A DNA stretch of 64,000 bases from Paragonimus westermani (Eukaryota > Platyhelminthes > Trematoda > Plagiorchiida > Troglotrematidae): assembly GCA_008508345.1 (NCBI GenBank), contig QNGE01000138.1:16828-80827 (forward strand), in the 5' to 3' direction. Both the position numbers and the translations under genes were made by a program. Below, piece by piece: positions 22,525-33,919 of the stretch (the first letter of the stretch is position 1; each line of letters starts with the position of its first letter). The notes beneath the pieces were generated by a model, which did no database searches, was not told the origin of the DNA, and saw nothing but the letters and a program-made list of their open reading frames with translations.

Positions 22525-24649
22525 CCGGAAGCTCAGAAATCTCACATTCATACCTAGTTACGCATCCACCCAACGATGTCATATGGAAACCGCCGATTGA
22601 CCCAGAAGTTTGACTGCCAAGATCTAAAGTTCACGCTGAAATCCAACAACGTCACATTTGACTAATGAAATTGTACTACTAGTGAGTAGTTTGGCGGATT
22701 TCACGATTTAAGTGGGATCGCATTTTGTCAAATGTGAGCTTCGGCTGGTTCGAATCCGGCCGAATCCCTGATTTTTCACTCGGTGCTAATATTGCGATGG
22801 GACTTCCACATTCCTTGTTAACCCCGTTGAACACCATCTTAACCACCGTTATTTCAAATGGCACAGTTATATTCCATACGCTTTAACCGTTGTATTCTTC
22901 AGGTTGCTAATTTTCAGCGCGAGTTCCCATAGACCAAATGGAATATCTTCTCTTGCTCAGCTCGAAGATGCCAAATGGCTCTCTAGTCTTCTGAGAACGT
23001 TCCCTGGTGAATCGTCTAAACAATTTACACATGATTTTTGCAGGAAACTGGCTGAAACAAATCATATGTGCATGAGTGTTCGTCGTCGTCTTCCCCAAAA
23101 TAACAGACTGATTACTGCCCGGCTTAGAGAACCAAAAATTACTGGAGACACTTTTGTAAGATGAGCCGTTTTAAGCAGTTTTCCATGTGGTATCCAGAAT
23201 GACTTCCATAGAGGGCGGTCATTTGCGGAAACCACTCATTGGCTACTGCTCAACGAAAGTGGGATTAGATGTTGCGGACTTGAATTCCGTACAATCGGTT
23301 GGCCAATTAAACCGCGTCCCGCTGCCTGATAAAATACAACACTTTGGCTTGCACGGGAGTCTGCCTTGGTGACCGCGGTCTCAACATACCGATCGCTGTT
23401 ACCGTGTTAGCTTTAGTAACTTTTTTTCGATTCCGAATAAAGCAATTGTGGGATTTCCCAGGATTTTACACTTAGAGCATTTCCCTTTTTAAAGTGTAAA
23501 CTGCAACACATCTTCAACTTTTACCCGTTATAACTTGCTAATGGCTTAAACCTGTGACATACCATCATCACTGCTGACGGCTCTCATACTCTGCAGACAG
23601 TTTGTCTGCTTAGTCTCAAATCAAGTTCCTACAGTTCAACTCTGAAGAACCGAAGTTGCTGCACAGCCTGTCATCTTAATGTTGCTAACTTTCAGTCCAC
23701 TTTTACAATGGTGGACGTGGAAATGTCAAGCAGTTCAACAAAAACCTCAAACACCTCAAAAGGCTGTTTTGTTAAGTTTCATCATGCACACTTTCAATGT
23801 TTTCTATCACAACTCTATCCGGTCATACATAGGAAACAGTGATATAAAACAGCCTCATATCCCCTGAAAGATTTAACTTCGAGTAGTTTACTCAGACTGT
23901 CATAAGAATGCAAACAAGTCACAAAAATGAAGACCTAAAGAATTGGGTATACAATGAATGAAGTTGAGATGATGGCGAAATGATGTGCCATTTACCTTCC
24001 TAATCCTCAAACCCTCTTTTACTTAGAGCCTTTTGAAGATGAATTATGAGATTATTTCCCAAAACTGGAGATTCAGCACGGCTGATTAATACATCACCGT
24101 AGGATTTTATCGCACAGTACGTCTGTTAAGGTTGAAGGGGTCGAAGTATCATTTACTTTGTATATTCTTCAATTGCTTTTACGGTTCGTCTGGACTATTA
24201 TACTGTTTGAAACTCGACTGCACTTCCTGTTTTCCATTTTGCTTTTATCGCTTCTGGTCAGTGGTTCGCAGTATTTAAGTGTGAGACATTCAAGTGTCCT
24301 GCTTTCTGCGTCCATTATTAACCCGCTGAAATCGATTAGTTCAAAAAACTTTGAAGTTATTGGCCCTTGATTACTACAGATCGAAACTCATAGAATCAAA
24401 CTTTGGAATCACTTTGGCAACGGTGGTAAAATTGCACACGCGTTATTCGGTGGTAGCTCCAGAAGCATTTTCTTGAACTGATTTATGGAGAGCACGGGAG
24501 ATTTCATGGAAAGCGATCAAAATAAACATTTATTCACCAATCCGTCACCTTAATTATCTTTGGTCCATCCTTGAGAGACAGCTTTAATAGCAAACTGATA
24601 TATTAGACGGGTAAACGGAATATATTGTTCTCTGAGGCATTGTGAACAG

Positions 24650-26600
24650 CCACGGCTTAGATGTTATGAGAGTCAACGACGTGTAGTGTGTCAAGCACAC
24701 TGTGTCTTGAGACCAACGGTACAACTGGACGAGGGCGGCCTACGCGTATGTCACACAGCATCGATCTGCTTGCAGTCAATAACGGTGGCTGAAGAGTAAG
24801 GGAGATTGCCGACAAAAGACGTAGAGGTCAGATTCTGTATGATACTGTGAGTCCCCCACGGTTGATAAGACGACACCCTCCTAGTCAACACGTGGTGGTT
24901 CTCGTGACAGCGCATCAACCACTGCGTCGTTTCCGTCAGTTCCGTGGCATTCTTCTGTAGGCCGCTGAAGTACGAGGTCCACATAACACAATTCACGTGA
25001 CCGGCGTCGATCGGAACGGTTGCGGCATGCGTGTACCAATAGCCTGTAACCAAGTCAAAACAAATCTCATGACCATGATCATGGGTGAGTAGATACCTAG
25101 TAGCTCAGAACCGAACGGTCCATATTCGACTTCCACAGATATTAGTCATCCGGATAAAAAAGAAAGGTGTCCAGAGCCTATCAGCAAACCGACAGGGGTA
25201 CACCATCAAAAGCCATGTAGGAAGTGTCTACAAACATGCTGAGATTGATGCCGGCGTCCATGTGATGCAACATAACTGCAGCAGCTGGTACGCCTTTGAG
25301 ATGTTCGCAGAAGTTCATAGCCGCTGCTGGCAATTCGAATTTGTCATTGATATGGTCACGCAGTTAGTCGGCCAGAATGTGAGTCATGCGTGCTCAGTGA
25401 TGACTAACTCAACCGTGATATTTGACCGTGCCGCCTAAACGACCGACAACACCTGACGTTGTAAAACCTGGAAAGTTGCTACTTGCTTGCAATGTGTCGG
25501 ACAGCAGTCGAATGAAGCCCTGACTAATGTGGTGCTGTTAAGCCAAAAACACATTCGTCAGTAATTGTCGCAACTCCCTTGAACAGCTCACGCAACGGAT
25601 CTGATGCTCTTACTAGGAGGAGTTAACCATTGAATGACTTTGTTGAGGAAACTCTGGTATATGTGAGTACATCCCTCAGGCCAAAAAGAGTGCGTAGAAA
25701 TTTGAACACAGGCCAAATGGCGTCATTATCACTGCTTCCGAAATACTTTTCACAGAGACAGCCATCTGGTGGTGAACACACACAATCGCCATCATTTAAA
25801 CCGTTTTTGGGTTCAGAATATAACAAATGGACCCATTTTGGGCGCTGTGGTGTTACTGATCGTGCGTCATTTTCCATAACAGCACTTGGAGGCTGTAACA
25901 GAAACGAGCTTGCGTATTGAATTGATGGTGTTACCCATAATAATTGGGGTTGGCATTAAATGTGGGCGATGGTTGATTTCGGCAGCTAACGTGGGGTGTT
26001 TTTTGGCTAGAACTATGGAACTAAACATGCAAGCGTGATGTCTCCATACTAATGGTTTGAAGCTGACGTGTAAGCTTCTTCACAAGCCCGGACAAAAATA
26101 CCAGCGGTTTCAATGCTTGTTCAGATATTCTGCACACCCGATCCCCGTATGTCTTTCAAGTGTGATAGACCGTGTCAGCCGATTACGACAGGATTGTCTG
26201 AGGGGGTAGTAGTGAAGATATTCCTCCTAATAAAACCAAGCGTTTGGTTTATGATTTCGCCAGGTATGACCAATTGAGCTGTACTCTGTAAAGAGTAGAA
26301 GCTGTGGAAGATTTTGATATTCTAATTCAGCTGCGTAAAGCGGCTGAGCTATAGGTTGACGGTCTGAAAGGCCCTTGCATTTTATACACTTCCCTTGAGC
26401 CGTTGGTAAAGCCTCGGAATATTTTGCACCTCTTCCGCAATAGAAGGTGAGAGACAAACGACCGCAAAGTCGAACTCCGTCATCACCTTGATGATATTTC
26501 TCAGTGCAAACTGACTTCCAGCTGTGCATACAAGCTTTGAGGGTTATTTGAATTAAAAAGTGAAATATGGACTGCGGATGAACCAACACAAATCTGATGC
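24650..26600 (-). mobile_element. Decayed Ty3/gypsy LTR retrotransposon (gag-pol remnant)
   Basis: Read on the minus strand the domains come in gypsy order with many stops. A nucleocapsid-like knuckle region (FYCGRGAKYSEALP, GKCIKCKG) lies near 26450-26350. An RT remnant near 25700-25620 has AIWPVFKFLRTLFGLRD, matching the FxFxRMPFGLRN region of gypsy RT. An RNase H remnant near 25135-25085 has EVEYGPFGSELLGIY, matching the FDRELLAIY block. No catalytic motif is intact and I could not find its LTRs. The plus-strand open frames at 25085-25438 and 25630-25920 are antisense shadows of it. Confidence 0.6.
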
Positions 26601-27600
26601 GGTAGTCGTCCCGAACAACAAGTAGTGAGAAAAACAGCGGTTAAAATTAAATAAGTAAGTATGAGAAAAATAATAACGTGCATTTAATAAACGAGATTTA
26701 CCTAGACAAAGTTGGCAAACATTTGGAGCTAATCAGTTTTAGCGGGTTTGCGCACTAAATCCATAATCCCTGGCTTTACTTGACCGTAACCAAAAAAGGA
26801 ACAAAAATGGGAACTAACTTGAGGCTAAGCTAACAGCAGACGAAAAGTACAGACGAATAGCTAAAAGATGTCGGCAAGCAAGGATAACAAGGAATGCTGG
26901 GGATCCAGCTGCCAAACACGCGAGCGAGAAAAAAGTATGCATATCTCCGCTGTTACAAACGCCAAACAGAAGAATACCACCTCTGGCTCTCGTTGTCGAA
27001 CTACGCAAGACAACGATGAAAAAGATTAGGAGCTGTGAGTCCATGTCACCACTAATTAAAAATATGCAATTCATAGGGAAAGAGCGCCAAATTAGTGGGG
27101 CACTGCGCAAGTCGTGATTTTTGCTTTGGATCAAAATTAGATATTGAAGCCTTAGCTAGGATGAAAGTATCGAAGACATCACAAGTGTGTAATGAATTTA
27201 GAAGCCGAATTTTCCATTCATTACAGTAACAAGCCAAGCAAACAGACGTTCGGACGGACAGATGTAAGTGTGTGTACCAAGTGGACAGCAAATAAGCGGT
27301 CTTGAAACCCTATATTGTCATATTTCGACGCGTTTTACACAACATTGAACGAAAAAATTGGGGCTATTTACAGATCACTAAAACCAAGTATAAACATATG
27401 GATATTTGCCATATAAAACAATGTAGTTGAGGCTTATCCATTTATATATTCTTTCGACTACAGCGTTAAACCTCTAAACACGATGTTGTTTATGGTCCGC
27501 ATGGGTCCGCACGGTTTCCATCCGTTCGAAGGTGTTCGAATGAGGCCTAAGATTAACTGCCAAATGTTACCGACTAACGTGGTCTTGCTGTTACCCAGGG
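26600..27600. other. Non-coding stretch, nothing recognised
   Basis: Lies between the gypsy remnant and the RTE remnant. Open frames on either strand here have no motif that I can name. Confidence 0.35.
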
Positions 27601-27638
27601 GACCTGCGATACACGCCTGATCCCAACTGTAAAGCCTT

Positions 27639-29995
27639 TTGGAAGGTTGTTTGAAGGCGCGAGAGTTCGAAATTCGGAGACGTTGTTCTTGGGTATCTTT
27701 CGAAGGGAAACTACGCAGCTGGACGATAAGCCGCTCAGCAAAAGAAGCGCATTATTTGAAGTTTTGCTTGGATGCTACCGAGGATGCGTTTTACGACGCC
27801 CTCGTTGACCTTCTGAGGCAGTCTGAACACTCAGACATCCTCATGCTAGCGATTGATTTTAATGCTCATCTTGGTTGACTCTCTCCGGATGAGACGCGGC
27901 TAGGAGTTATGTTTGGTGTTCGGGCACAACGCACTGACAATGGTGAAAGACTACTACGGCTGTGCGTATCCCACGGTCTGTATATTTCGAGCACCGCATT
28001 CCAACAGAGCAAGAAGCACTGTGTTACTTGGAGACCTCCGTGTGCTTCTCAGCCGTGGACACAGTTGGATCATATAGCAGTTAGTTACAGGTGGCGCTAC
28101 TCTGTTAAGGACTGTCGTGCCTTTTGGAGCAACTACCTGAATTCGGACCATGCCGTCGTGCGTGCCCGTTTCGTTTTTTATTTGTCCAGAGGACTTACGC
28201 TCGTAAATGCAAGATGCCTGACTGGCATTCTGGCGATGAGGATGTAAAGAACGCTTACCAACGGGCGTTGGTGGAGAAGTTGCCCAGTTCAAGTCAGACG
28301 AATGATCCTAACGAACACTGGGAACAAATCGCCGAAGCTGTGGAAGCGTGCTCTGAACAGGCATGTTATGAAGGAGCTTTTCAGGTTCGACAGAACTGGA
28401 AATCCCGTCACGTAGATAAATCTCATGAATAAGCGTCGCTCTATCTCACCTGGTTCTGAATATGATGGCGACCGTCAAGAACTTAAACGTAAACTGACTG
28501 AAAGCTTGCGCAAAGACCGTGAGCACTAATTTGTCCAACAATCAAAAGAAATGGGAGAAGCCTTTCTATCTGGGAATAGCAGAAGGCTTTTTTCACTGAT
28601 CCGTTATTGTACTGACCGACAAGTCGGTGTAAGTGAGACCATATGTGACAAAGATGGTTCACTTATCACCAGCCAGTCGCGCCGACTTGACAGATGGGCT
28701 GAACATTTTGAATAACAGTTCAGTTGGCCTCAACCAGATAGTGTGGACAATTTGACTCGATTGTTCAGCTATTGCATTCCAGACGGTACTCCGTCGGGAA
28801 CAGAAGTGGTCCTGGAGCTCAAGTTATTGAAGCGTAATAAAGCTCATAGTCCAGACCTCCTCTCCCCTTATCCTTTAAAGGATGATAGAGTGATGTTTCT
28901 ATCAGAACTGATAAAAGTTCTCCAGACGATATGGGAGACTGAACAGGTATCTCGTGATTGGTGCCTGTCAACAGTCATTCTCGTTTTCAAAAAAAGGAGC
29001 CCGAAGTATAAGTGACATCCACAGATGCATCAGTTTGGTTTCTGTTGCGTCCAAGTTACTCACTGGCCTCATTTCATGTCGTCTCGCCAAGCCAAGAAGA
29101 AGTCAAATACATAAAGAAAAAGCAGGATTTAGATTCGGTCGCAGGTTTGTTGGTCACATTTTTAACTTACGACGGATCTTGGAACATCGGCATTCAAATA
29201 GGCAGCCAACGGTCGTGGTCTTTTTGGACCTGAAGACAGCTTTCGATTCAGTCGCTCATAACGTCGTCTGGAGCTGTCTCATTCGCAAGGGAGTGCCGGG
29301 GAAATACGTACATCTATTGAGATCAATGTACGCTCATTCTGCAAGCAGGGTGAGGGTTTATGGACGACTGTTTCGAGCGTTCATCACTTCTAGTGGTGTT
29401 TGTCAGGAGTGTCTGACTTCCCCTTCCTGTTCAATTTGTCATGAACAACATGCTGGAAGGTGCGCTTTGTGAATCCAGTGGCATGGTGTTGAGCTTTTCC
29501 CTGGCGCTAGATTGACCGATCTGGAGTATGTGGACGACATTGCCTTGCTCAGCACCTCTGCGGAAAACATACAGACCATGCTGAGCAAGGTGAGTGACCG
29601 GGCTGGTGTGTACAGGATGCGCTTCGCACCTTCAAAGTGCAAAGTGCTGCTTCAAGACTGAGGCATTTCCACCCCTACGTTCTTCATTGAAGGTAATCCA
29701 CTTTGAACTGTGAACAGTTCCATATACTTGGGTAGCACTATCTCGTCAGCGTGTAATATCGCTGATGAGATATCAGCGAGAATAGCAAAGGAACGAGTTG
29801 CCTTTGCAACACTGCTTCATCTGTGGCGTTGAAAAGACGTTCGGTTGTCGCTAAAAGGAAGGATGTATAACGCCTGTGTGCGTTCCACTTTGCTGTATGG
29901 TTCTGAAACATGGCCTGTTCAAACGGAAGATACATGTATCATCTCACCTCGTAGTGTCCTCCTATCAGATTGCTCCATCTAGTGGGTCAACAATG
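27639..29995 (+). mobile_element. Decayed RTE-like LINE (endonuclease and RT)
   Basis: The endonuclease portion (27639-28247) carries a degenerate AIDFNAHLG in place of GDFNA, then RTDNGERLLRLCVSHGL, WRPPCASQPWTQLDHIAVS and NSDHAVVRAR, with an in-frame stop near 27876. The connector (28124-28432) is in another frame. RT blocks are at 28743-29015 (NKAHSPDLLSPYPLK, with KAHS for the usual KAxGPDG) and 28954-29472 (VVFLDLKTAFDSVAH, SSGVCQECL). The catalytic YVDD is at 29527-29538. Homology is lost near 29995, before the LPGWGPRD tail seen at 1-217. It is a dead copy with several frameshifts and stops. Confidence 0.78.
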
Positions 29996-30386
29996 AAGAC
30001 GGCGGACCTGGACGGGTGAACGGGGGAAAAGCTTTAGTTATTCATATTCTGCGAACAATATATTCTCCCGTTTCGTAATTCTCTCTTCTTGCGTTCGTTG
30101 CGATGCAGATGTGGCTGCCACGGGTACTCCCATTGGCGCAGTCTGCGCGGAGGATAATGAGATTCAGTATGTTTGAGCACATGGTAGACTGCACCCAGCA
30201 GTATGAATCATATGCAGGGTTTCCAGTCGTTATGCCGGTATGTGTAAGCCAGGTGGAATAGAATAAATGTCGGTGTGAGACATCGTTCTATTTATTTCGC
30301 CGCATATGCGGGTCCGCACATCTTTTCTGGCCGACCGTCTGTCAGGCCAGACCGCCGCTTACACTTAAGTATACCCATGTAGCACG

Positions 30387-30449
30387 ACCGTCTTTTGAGT
30401 GTCTTTTTGGAGTCTTAACTGAACACCCTCAAGTCACTCAAAAGACGGT
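30387..30449. repeat. Perfect 15-bp inverted repeat hairpin
   Basis: ACCGTCTTTTGAGTG at 30387-30401 is the exact reverse complement of 30435-30449, with a 33-nt spacer. It is not part of any element I recognise. It could be a terminal structure of a small transposon or an RNA hairpin. Confidence 0.6.
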
Positions 30450-30840
30450 TCAACGGAAAATTTTTCGCACGTGTTATTTCGTTTCTAACACTTTTCGCCT
30501 TCTCTCTTGATCTCAATCGTTAACGAATTCGTCATATTCTCAAGGTTTATTTCAACGGAAGCACGCCTTCGCGTAGCGTATTCCATAAATCCCCCTTCGT
30601 TTGAGAACCGGGTACACACGGTTCGGCTATTTCTTGCCTTCAATGAAATAGCCCGCTGTCTTCAACCTGATTTCATAGCGATCGTGATTGCTGAAAAAAT
30701 AGAGATGTTGTCCACTGGAAATCCCAGTTCATGAAATGATCAACAAGACACTTTTGATCAATCTTCGAGTAACCGCTTGTAAGCAAACGAAAGAGTAAAG
30801 CAGCAAACGGAGCACTAAAACAAATGCTCGATGGACTTCG

Positions 30841-32465
30841 ATTTTTTTCAGCGATTTCAGCTATTTTTACACGGGTTCGAGGCTGGGGGCCCAATCTACC
30901 CGGATCCAGTCAGTTTGTTCGTTTCGATGTCCGGCGGTTTTCTGTTGACCTGAAAGGCAATCATTGGAAACGGGGTGTAGCACCGCTCTTGGGGGTTACA
31001 GAAAGTACCAAGAACAGAGTAAAATAATAATACAGCAAAACAGGATAAATTATTAATTTAACGGTTCATTAAGTAGGTGAGAATCCAATAACACTTTGAG
31101 ACGGTCTTTAGAAGAGCAGCTAACAATCTCTAGTGGTAGGTCGTTCCAGTAGTTGATAACCCTATAAGAGAAGAACTGTTGTCTTAGGAAGGTCCGAGGT
31201 CGAGGCGTATAGGGCTTTTTGTTTTCACCTCTTCAACGGTTATCACTTACCAGGGTGATGAATTGTTGCACAAGTCCTGTGCTAAAGAGAAATTGTGTAA
31301 GAATTAAGTCGCCGCAGAGTCTACGAATCTCAAGTGGATAAAGATGGAGAATTTCAAGGCGAGACTCGTAGGATAGATGCCGTAAGCCAGTGACCATTTT
31401 GGTGGCTACTCGCCGGACACGTCCAATGGCGAGTCGGTCCTCCTTCAAACCGGTGTAGACGACTTGATTGGCATACTCGAGCAATGTTCTTATGTAGACT
31501 CTGTAAAGCGTGTGAAAGGCGCGCTTGTCAATCCGGAGAGTCATGAGACCCCTTTTGGCGGCCAGCTGGTGATGATAAGAGAAGGACAACCCAGACGATA
31601 GCCAGATTCCGAGGTCTTTGTTGAGGTCTGCTTTCGTGATATCTACTGCACTTAGTGCACCATGTATCACGAATAGGTTCCCGGAGTCTCCTCCGAGTGA
31701 CATGTGCGCACACTTACTGTCGTTTAGAGGGAGACTCCAACCCTCTGACCAGCACTTAATACGATCAAGGTCAATCTGCAATGCATTGGAGTCACAGGCG
31801 TTCCAGATTTCTAAGTCGTCGGCATAAAGGAGAGCGTTGCTGGAGATCAACTCGGGGAGATCATTGATGTAAATAGGAAACAACAATGAACCAAGTACCG
31901 ATCCTTGAGGGACTCCTACAGAGACTGGGGATGGAGACGAAAGGCCTGAACCGGTTTTCACTCTGAAAGTCCTGTTACCAAGAAAGGAGGTTATCCAGTG
32001 GGAACCCGCTTCTTGGATCCCATAGGCTTCTAGTTTATGCAACAGAGGACCGTGTGGAACACGGTCGAAGGCTTTGGCAAAGTGGAAGAAGATAGTATCC
32101 GAGATATGACCATTGTCTTTGGCCTCTGTTAGGCCATCCATGAAGATTAACATATTAGTTATGCATGACCGCTCAGGAAGAAAGCCATGCTGAGTCGAAG
32201 AGAAGAGGTCATTCGAGAAGAAATGCTTAAAGATGGTGCGTTTTAACAGTCGCTCCATTATCTTGCATGGGATGCTGGTAAGGCTGATCGGTCGATAACT
32301 AGCAGGAGAGTGACGATCGCCTGTTTCAAATATAGGTGAGACATTGGCCTCCGAAAGAGTGCCTGTCCGAAGTGTCTGTTTAAACAGATCGGAGAGAGGC
32401 ACCGCCAAACCGACGGCCGCTTCTTTGAGGATCCGGGGATGGATCTTGTCTGGTCCCATGGTATA
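30841..32465 (-). mobile_element. CR1-like LINE, 5'-truncated copy
   Basis: Homologous to the intact element at 39983-44810 from its RT domain (MGPDKIHPRILKEAA) through the 3' UTR. Homology stops abruptly just upstream of that block near 32465, as expected of incomplete reverse transcription. The 3' end near 30841 shows the family's terminal repeat in mutated form (AAATAGCTGAAATCGCTG) followed by an A run. Confidence 0.85.
31233..32459 (-). CDS. CR1-like reverse transcriptase, partial ORF2 (408 codons)
   Basis: The uninterrupted frame covers most of the RT palm and thumb: SYRPISLTSIPCKIMERLL, FFHFAKAFDRVPH, VGVPQGSVLGSLL and LLYADDLEIWNACD. The catalytic YADD is retained, but the first catalytic block has His for the usual Asp (FFHFAKAFD instead of FFDFAKAFD). 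It also has small in-frame losses against the intact copy, for example after TGTLSEA and before RIDKRAFH. The endonuclease is missing, so the protein cannot drive its own insertion. Confidence 0.8.
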   Translation of the reverse strand: MGPDKIHPRILKEAAVGLAVPLSDLFKQTLRTGTLSEANVSPIFETGDRHSPASYRPISLTSIPCKIMERLLKRTIFKHFFSNDLFSSTQHGFLPERSCITNMLIFMDGLTEAKDNGHISDTIFFHFAKAFDRVPHGPLLHKLEAYGIQEAGSHWITSFLGNRTFRVKTGSGLSSPSPVSVGVPQGSVLGSLLFPIYINDLPELISSNALLYADDLEIWNACDSNALQIDLDRIKCWSEGWSLPLNDSKCAHMSLGGDSGNLFVIHGALSAVDITKADLNKDLGIWLSSGLSFSYHHQLAAKRGLMTLRIDKRAFHTLYRVYIRTLLEYANQVVYTGLKEDRLAIGRVRRVATKMVTGLRHLSYESRLEILHLYPLEIRRLCGDLILTQFLFSTGLVQQFITLVSDNR

Positions 32466-32566
32466 TATGCTACGAAGAATGATTTTACTCTCATGTATAA
32501 ATGAATACTGGACCCCGACGACCGATTACGACTTTCATGTGGATTAGACTCGAGGGTGGTTCTGAG

Positions 32567-32748
32567 GGGAAACGGTCATTTTCGTGCGAATCCTCGTTGC
32601 TAAACATATAACAATATACACAAAAGGATGAAATAGTTCTCGTACGTTATATTTTGCATATATATGTATGTCTTATGATACACCATTTATACTTATAATA
32701 CATATCTAGTATATGTGCAACCGATAAATATATAAATGACCGTTTCCC
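32567..32748. mobile_element. Candidate MITE with 15-bp perfect terminal inverted repeats
   Basis: GGGAAACGGTCATTT at 32567-32581 is exactly inverted at 32734-32748. The 182-bp segment has a strongly AT-rich interior of ATATAT-type runs. No clear target duplication is seen and no second copy was found in the window. Confidence 0.45.
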
Positions 32749-32999
32749 TTCCGAACGATCTTGGGGCCCGACCCCCTGCGAAGGCAATGATCATGTAACG
32801 CGCAACCGAAATCAGCGAACGTACACAAATGGTGTGTGAACTGTGTAACGAAGCGTGCCGCAGTGTTGTTGGCTTTTTTACATCACGTCTGTGTGATTTG
32901 TGTGCATGACTTACTAGGCCTTCGGCTCATGCATATTCGTGTCATTTCCTTTTACATGACTTGTATTGGAACCGCTTCTTCAGAAGAACGACGTTCTGC

Positions 33000-33068
33000 A
33001 GTGCGTTCACATTGCCAGAAAGTTGGTCCGCGAGCGCTTCGGGGAGTTAAGGTAGAATCGGTCGGCCT
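33000..33068 (+). repeat. Dispersed repeat, related inverted copy at 49385-49450
   Basis: Shared blocks with the reverse complement of 49385-49450 are AGTTGGTCCGCGA / GGTTGGTCCGCGA and TCGGCCTGCATGTT / TGGCCTGCATGTT. Unclassified. Confidence 0.45.
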
Positions 33069-33223
33069 GCATGTTTCAGCTGCTCTCCGATGGAGTGAAT
33101 GCAATCAGAATTTTTAATAAGATGGCACAAACGATATTCCCAAATCATGTGTAAAAACATTGTATTCTAGTCACTTCGTAACACCTGATACCACATGCTG
33201 TTGAACTGGTCCATTACCGGCAA

Positions 33224-33919
33224 TCACATCCCTACGTGGAACCAGCATGACAGTGAACAATGATAACACCTGTAGTGCGATACTGCTGATGGTTTCAAAC
33301 TTTTGATCACTGAAACCGACTGTAGCGACTTCGGGAACAATTCACACTGTGATCGAACTTGTTCTTTAATACGAACCATTTCACAGGCCTTCTCCCAATA
33401 TAATTTGAATGCGTTCTCAGTCAAAAGGGATTCACGAATTTTCTCATTTCTTACCTCAAATATAAACTGTTGTATGAGCATGCAATCTTCAAGTTTCTTA
33501 GTAGGTATTTTGGAGTAATCACACGGTCGGATGGCTCCTATAAGTCGAGGAATGAATCCTTCTAGTGGTTCTCCAGTTTGCTGACTGATCCGAGAAAAGG
33601 TAAACCTGGAGGCGTATACGTTGGTAACGGCCCCCAATATTTTGTCAATTATATTAAGGGCTTCTTCCAAAGTGGTTTTATTGCGCAGAGAAGGGATGTC
33701 AAACTGTCTCTTCCCTTCAGTTCCCCAGTGGTTGCGCAGAAGTTTTAGTTTAGCTGATTCTGTCAAATCCAGCAATGGATTTAACACGTTGAGCAAATCC
33801 AAGTAATCCGTAACTGTCGTTTCCCACGTAATCCACGAATCTGGCGTTGGAAATACTGTTGGATCTACCCAAAATGTTGCAGGTGCATTCATCGAAGTGA
33901 ACATTGCCGGCGACGCCAT
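33224..33919 (-). CDS. Gag-like polyprotein of an LTR retrotransposon
   Basis: The 231-codon frame starts at an ATG (33919). It has the helical capsid-like pattern of Ty3/gypsy Gag in trematodes: WITWETTVTDYLDLL, SAKLKLLRNHWGTEGKRQF, and a segment with EPLEGFIPRLIGAIRPCDY. It ends with a Cys/His-rich HYRCYHCSLSC, a possible degenerate zinc knuckle. No protease, RT or integrase frame follows at lower coordinates, so only the 5' part of the element is present. A TATA-like CATATAAT upstream on the minus strand (near 34012) and a CCAAT motif near 34040 may belong to its LTR. Gag identity is inferred from pattern and composition. Confidence 0.55.
   Translation of the reverse strand: MASPAMFTSMNAPATFWVDPTVFPTPDSWITWETTVTDYLDLLNVLNPLLDLTESAKLKLLRNHWGTEGKRQFDIPSLRNKTTLEEALNIIDKILGAVTNVYASRFTFSRISQQTGEPLEGFIPRLIGAIRPCDYSKIPTKKLEDCMLIQQFIFEVRNEKIRESLLTENAFKLYWEKACEMVRIKEQVRSQCELFPKSLQSVSVIKSLKPSAVSHYRCYHCSLSCWFHVGM

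Noticed and set aside
25085..25920. Plus-strand ORFs of 117 and 96 codons
   Set aside because: They are antisense to the RT/RNase H remnant read on the minus strand, which has better motif support.
31528..31827. Open frames antisense or out of frame to the LINE RT (also seen at 43805-44128 and 57555-57761)
   Set aside because: The same shadow frames recur in every CR1 copy because the underlying RT codons are conserved. They are not separate genes.
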